Source: Sphingopyxis sp. (GTDB lineage Bacteria > Pseudomonadota > Alphaproteobacteria > Sphingomonadales > Sphingomonadaceae). Taken from it: a stretch of 64,000 bases of DNA. Shown here piece by piece: positions 61,510-64,000 of the stretch (its first letter is position 1; each line of letters opens with the position of its first letter). The position numbers and the translations under genes were made by a program. Under the pieces are notes generated by a model, which saw nothing but the letters and a program-made list of their open reading frames with translations, ran no database searches and had not been told where the DNA came from. The stretch covers positions 1 to 64,000 of the forward strand of contig JAIXHQ010000003.1 in NCBI GenBank assembly GCA_030145715.1, in the 5' to 3' direction.

Positions 61510-62427
61510 ATGCGCCTCCCCACCCCGGCGACCCTTGCCGGAATCCTGCTCTTTTCCTTTGGAATCCCCAGTGTTGCGGCAATGCAGCCCACCGGCGAAG
61601 CGTCGGTCGGCAGCCCATATAGCTATGCCGATATAGCCGATCTGGCGACCGCCGCGCCGATGGTCCTCCACGCCCGCATTTACCGTGCAGCGGCGCTTAA
61701 GCCGGCTCAGGCGTCCGGTCTGGCGGCGGGCCAGACCCGATTCTATGTCGAGGCCGACGTGGTCAGCCTGATTCGCGGATCTGGGCCGCTGGCCGCGCGA
61801 ATCTCCTACCTCGTCGACCTGCCGCTGGACGCGAACGGCAAGCCGCCCAAGCTGAAGAAAAAGCAGCCCGTCCTGATCTTTGCCCGCCCCGTCGCGGGAG
61901 CCACGGCGGGGAGCAGCAACACCGGCAGCGTCCGGCTCATCGCCCCCGACGCACAATTGCCGTGGGATCCGGCGACCGAGGCGCAACTGCGCGCGGTCCT
62001 GACCGAACTCGTCCAACCCGGCGCGGCCCCCGCGATCACCGGCATCGCCAACGGTTTTCACGTCCCCGGCACCCTGCCGGGCGAAGGCGAGACACAGCTT
62101 TTCCTGAATACGCGCACGGGCGAGCCGGTGTCGCTGACCATATTGACCGCCGCCGACGGATCGCGCCGCTGGGCCGCGGCGTTTGGCGAGATCGTCGACG
62201 GGTCGGCTGCGGTCCCGAAACGGGACACGCTGGCCTGGTATCGGCTCGCTTGCGGCCTGCCCCGCCAACTGCCGCTGAACAAGCTGGCCGGCACCGCGCC
62301 CGAAGATCGCCGCAAGGCGGCGTCCGACTATGGCGTCATCTTGGGCGCGTTGGGCGAATGCACCCGCACCCGCAAGCCGCCGGTCGCCGGTCGCCGGGCA
62401 GTAAAGCTGAACTTCGGCGGGCCCTAG
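61510..62427 (+). CDS. Secreted protein of unknown function
   Basis: About 305 aa. The ATG at 61510 gives MRLPTPATLAGILLFSFGIPSVAA, a clean signal peptide, with GGAAAG 10 nt upstream; ATGs at 61468 and 61492 remain possible. The mature part begins with SYADIADLATAAPMVLHARI, and has VEADVVSLIRG and QPVLIFARPV strand-like blocks, with a terminal NFGGP. A sphingomonad-type conserved hypothetical without recognised domain. It is divergent from tonB and lies 87 nt before hom on the same strand. Confidence 0.75.
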   Translation: MRLPTPATLAGILLFSFGIPSVAAMQPTGEASVGSPYSYADIADLATAAPMVLHARIYRAAALKPAQASGLAAGQTRFYVEADVVSLIRGSGPLAARISYLVDLPLDANGKPPKLKKKQPVLIFARPVAGATAGSSNTGSVRLIAPDAQLPWDPATEAQLRAVLTELVQPGAAPAITGIANGFHVPGTLPGEGETQLFLNTRTGEPVSLTILTAADGSRRWAAAFGEIVDGSAAVPKRDTLAWYRLACGLPRQLPLNKLAGTAPEDRRKAASDYGVILGALGECTRTRKPPVAGRRAVKLNFGGP

Positions 62428-62514
62428 ACGCAGCGGGCTTGTTTCCGTCCGGAAAGCCGATAGGGCGCTGGCACCCGGCGCACCGTTGACGCGCCCTTTA
62501 TACGGAGTGTCCGA

Positions 62515-63834
62515 ATGTCGCCTCATCCCGCGCCCAATGCCCCCCGGCCTCCCCTGCGCGTTGCGCTGGCCGGTATCGGCGTCGTCGGCGGCGGGGTCGT
62601 TCGGCTGCTGGAAACGAACCGCGAACTGATCGCTCGCCGTGCGGGGCGCGCGATCGAGATCGTGGCGCTCTCCGCGCGCGATCGGCACAAGGATCGCGGC
62701 GTCGACCTGTCGCCCTATCGTTGGGAAGACGACATGGACGCGCTGGTCGCGGCGGACGATGTCGATGTCGTGGTCGAAATGATCGGCGGCGCCGACGGCC
62801 CCGCGCTGACGCTGGCCCGCCATACGCTGGGCGCGGGCAAGGCGCTCGTCACCGCGAACAAGGCGATGATCGCGCATCACGGGCTCGACCTGGCCCGAAT
62901 CGCCGAGGAAAAGGACACGCCGCTGAAATATGAAGCCGCGGTCGCCGGGGGGATCCCGGTCATCAAGGCAATCCGTGAGGGTGCGTCGGCGAATGAGATC
63001 GCCCGCGTCTACGGCATTTTGAACGGCACCTGCAATTATATCCTGACCCAGATGGAAAGGAACGGCGCCAGCTTTGCCGATGCACTGAGCGCCGCGCAGA
63101 CCGAAGGTTACGCCGAGGCCGACCCGACTTTTGACGTCGATGGCATCGACGCGGCCCACAAATTGTCGATTCTGGCCGCCCTGTGCTTTGGAACCCGGCT
63201 GGACATCGCGGCCGTGACGACGAACGGTATCCGCAACCTGATCGCCGCCGACATCCGCGAGGCGGAGGCGCTTGGCCACCGCGTCCGCCTGATCGGCATG
63301 GCCGAACGCGACGCGAATGGCCTGTATCAGCACGTACAGCCCTGCCTCGTCCCCGCCGATCATCCGCTCGCCTATGTCCCCGGCGCGCTGAACGCCGTGG
63401 TGGCAGAGGGGAATTTCGTCGGGCGCCTGTTCTTTGAAGGCGCGGGTGCGGGCGCGGGACCGACCGCGTCGGCGATCGTCGCCGACATCATCGACATCGC
63501 GCGCGACGAATATGGCCCCGCCTTTGCAATGCCGGTCGATTCGCTCGACGCCGCCCCGCTGGCCGACGCCGGCGCGCGAATCGGCAAACATTATGTCCGC
63601 CTGATCGTACAGGACCGGATCGGCGTCCTGGCCGAAATCGCCACCGCGATGCGCGACGCCGGGGTGTCGATCGAAAGCTTTATCCAGCGCGGAACCGACG
63701 AAGAGGATGGTGTCGTGATTGCGCTTGTCACCCACGAAGGCCCGGCCAGCGCGATCCACGCGGCGCTGGGCATCCTTGCCGCTTCGGATCATGTCGTCGG
63801 CACGCCGATGCACATGCCGATCCTCGCGCTTTAG
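62515..63834 (+). CDS. hom: Homoserine dehydrogenase
   Basis: A 439-aa enzyme that reduces aspartate semialdehyde to homoserine in Thr/Met/Ile synthesis. The NAD(P) motif GIGVVGGGV lies at about residues 20-28, VTANKAMIAHH near 120, VAGGIPVIKAIREG and NGTCNYILTQM near 175 are family blocks, GYAEADPTFDVDGIDAAHKLSIL carries the catalytic Asp and Lys, and the C-terminal ACT domain (VRLIVQDRIGVLAEIA) implies allosteric control. GGAG stands 9 nt before the ATG. Confidence 0.95.
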   Translation: MSPHPAPNAPRPPLRVALAGIGVVGGGVVRLLETNRELIARRAGRAIEIVALSARDRHKDRGVDLSPYRWEDDMDALVAADDVDVVVEMIGGADGPALTLARHTLGAGKALVTANKAMIAHHGLDLARIAEEKDTPLKYEAAVAGGIPVIKAIREGASANEIARVYGILNGTCNYILTQMERNGASFADALSAAQTEGYAEADPTFDVDGIDAAHKLSILAALCFGTRLDIAAVTTNGIRNLIAADIREAEALGHRVRLIGMAERDANGLYQHVQPCLVPADHPLAYVPGALNAVVAEGNFVGRLFFEGAGAGAGPTASAIVADIIDIARDEYGPAFAMPVDSLDAAPLADAGARIGKHYVRLIVQDRIGVLAEIATAMRDAGVSIESFIQRGTDEEDGVVIALVTHEGPASAIHAALGILAASDHVVGTPMHMPILAL

Positions 63835-64000
63835 CGCGGGTCCTCGGGCGGCGGGGGCGTCCCCGTTTCGGGGTCGGTCGCGCGCTTCGCCATTTCATAA
63901 AGCGCGTTATATTCGGGGCCCGGCGCATAGCGGCCGCCCAGCGACACCCAATTGTGCGGCAACTGGTCGAGCGGGGTCGGGTTGATCGTCGGCGCGTCGG
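63831..64000 (-). CDS. C-terminal fragment of an unidentified protein at the right edge
   Basis: Reverse strand, 55 codons up to a TAA at complement 63831-63833, overlapping the hom stop by 4 nt. The readable part includes LPHNWVSLGGRYAPGPEYNA and a Pro-rich end, PPPPEDPR. The start is outside the window and I do not recognise the family. Codon use looks genuine (GC at third positions). Confidence 0.55.
   Translation of the reverse strand, partial: DAPTINPTPLDQLPHNWVSLGGRYAPGPEYNALYEMAKRATDPETGTPPPPEDPR

Noticed and set aside
62428-62514. A SAM-type riboswitch in front of hom
   Set aside because: The 87-nt leader shows no recognisable conserved blocks or convincing pseudoknot by eye.
61483-63813. 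A 776-codon minus-strand open frame across the secreted protein and homoserine dehydrogenase
   Set aside because: Spans the antisense of two well-supported genes and their intergenic gap; composition is that of reverse-complement coding sequence.

Overview
The window is high-GC and gene-dense and looks like chromosome of a sphingomonad (Alphaproteobacteria, Sphingopyxis/Sphingomonas-like). The reasons are several TonB-dependent receptors, a tonB-exbB-exbD-exbD operon, an alphaproteobacterial-style cobalamin locus behind an AdoCbl riboswitch, a PutA without the DNA-binding domain next to a divergent Lrp-type regulator, and many ATGA-type overlaps. The genus is inferred; no rRNA is present. I saw no insertion sequence, integrase, phage module or CRISPR array.

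Layout. 1-7 kb: housekeeping genes (dapB edge, sirtuin, tadA, rpmB, phytase-like protein, glycine-zipper protein, Ppx/GppA, rlmE, S41 lipoprotein peptidase). 7-16.4 kb: a riboswitch-led, translationally coupled B12 uptake and salvage operon (btuB, an unrecognised membrane protein, DUF1636, cobT, cobC, cobS, cobD, cbiB, cobQ, cobU). 16.6-19.3 kb: GH1 glucosidase plus sugar MFS. 19.4-31.9 kb: two tandem Tat-exported NylA-like amidases, a PhoD-type phosphatase, two small secreted proteins, a large TonB-dependent receptor, a divergent TetR regulator, and a CREST/ceramidase-like membrane protein paired with a P450. A 15-nt near-palindrome recurs at the receptor/TetR promoters and at the P450 start, suggesting one regulon.

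32-44.6 kb: a second TonB-dependent receptor and then the most striking locus, four minus-strand genes with only 3 nt between neighbours. In transcription order they are a five-heme cytochrome, a lipoprotein with two HbpS/GlcG-like domains, a 643-aa outer-membrane barrel, and a 1422-aa fusion of ten CXXCH heme motifs with an LVIVD beta-propeller. This composition resembles a porin-cytochrome electron conduit but matches no Mtr/Pcc system I can name.

44.6-64 kb: gdhA, a CcmI-like TPR protein, putA with its divergent regulator, tRNA-Gly(CCC), a transglutaminase whose 3' end runs antisense into the tRNA, an MFS exporter, a CinA-like protein, a GST, a Bax-inhibitor-1 protein, thpR, a spinster-like MFS, a Cu/Zn SOD lipoprotein, the TonB energy module, a secreted protein of unknown function, homoserine dehydrogenase, and the end of an unidentified gene.
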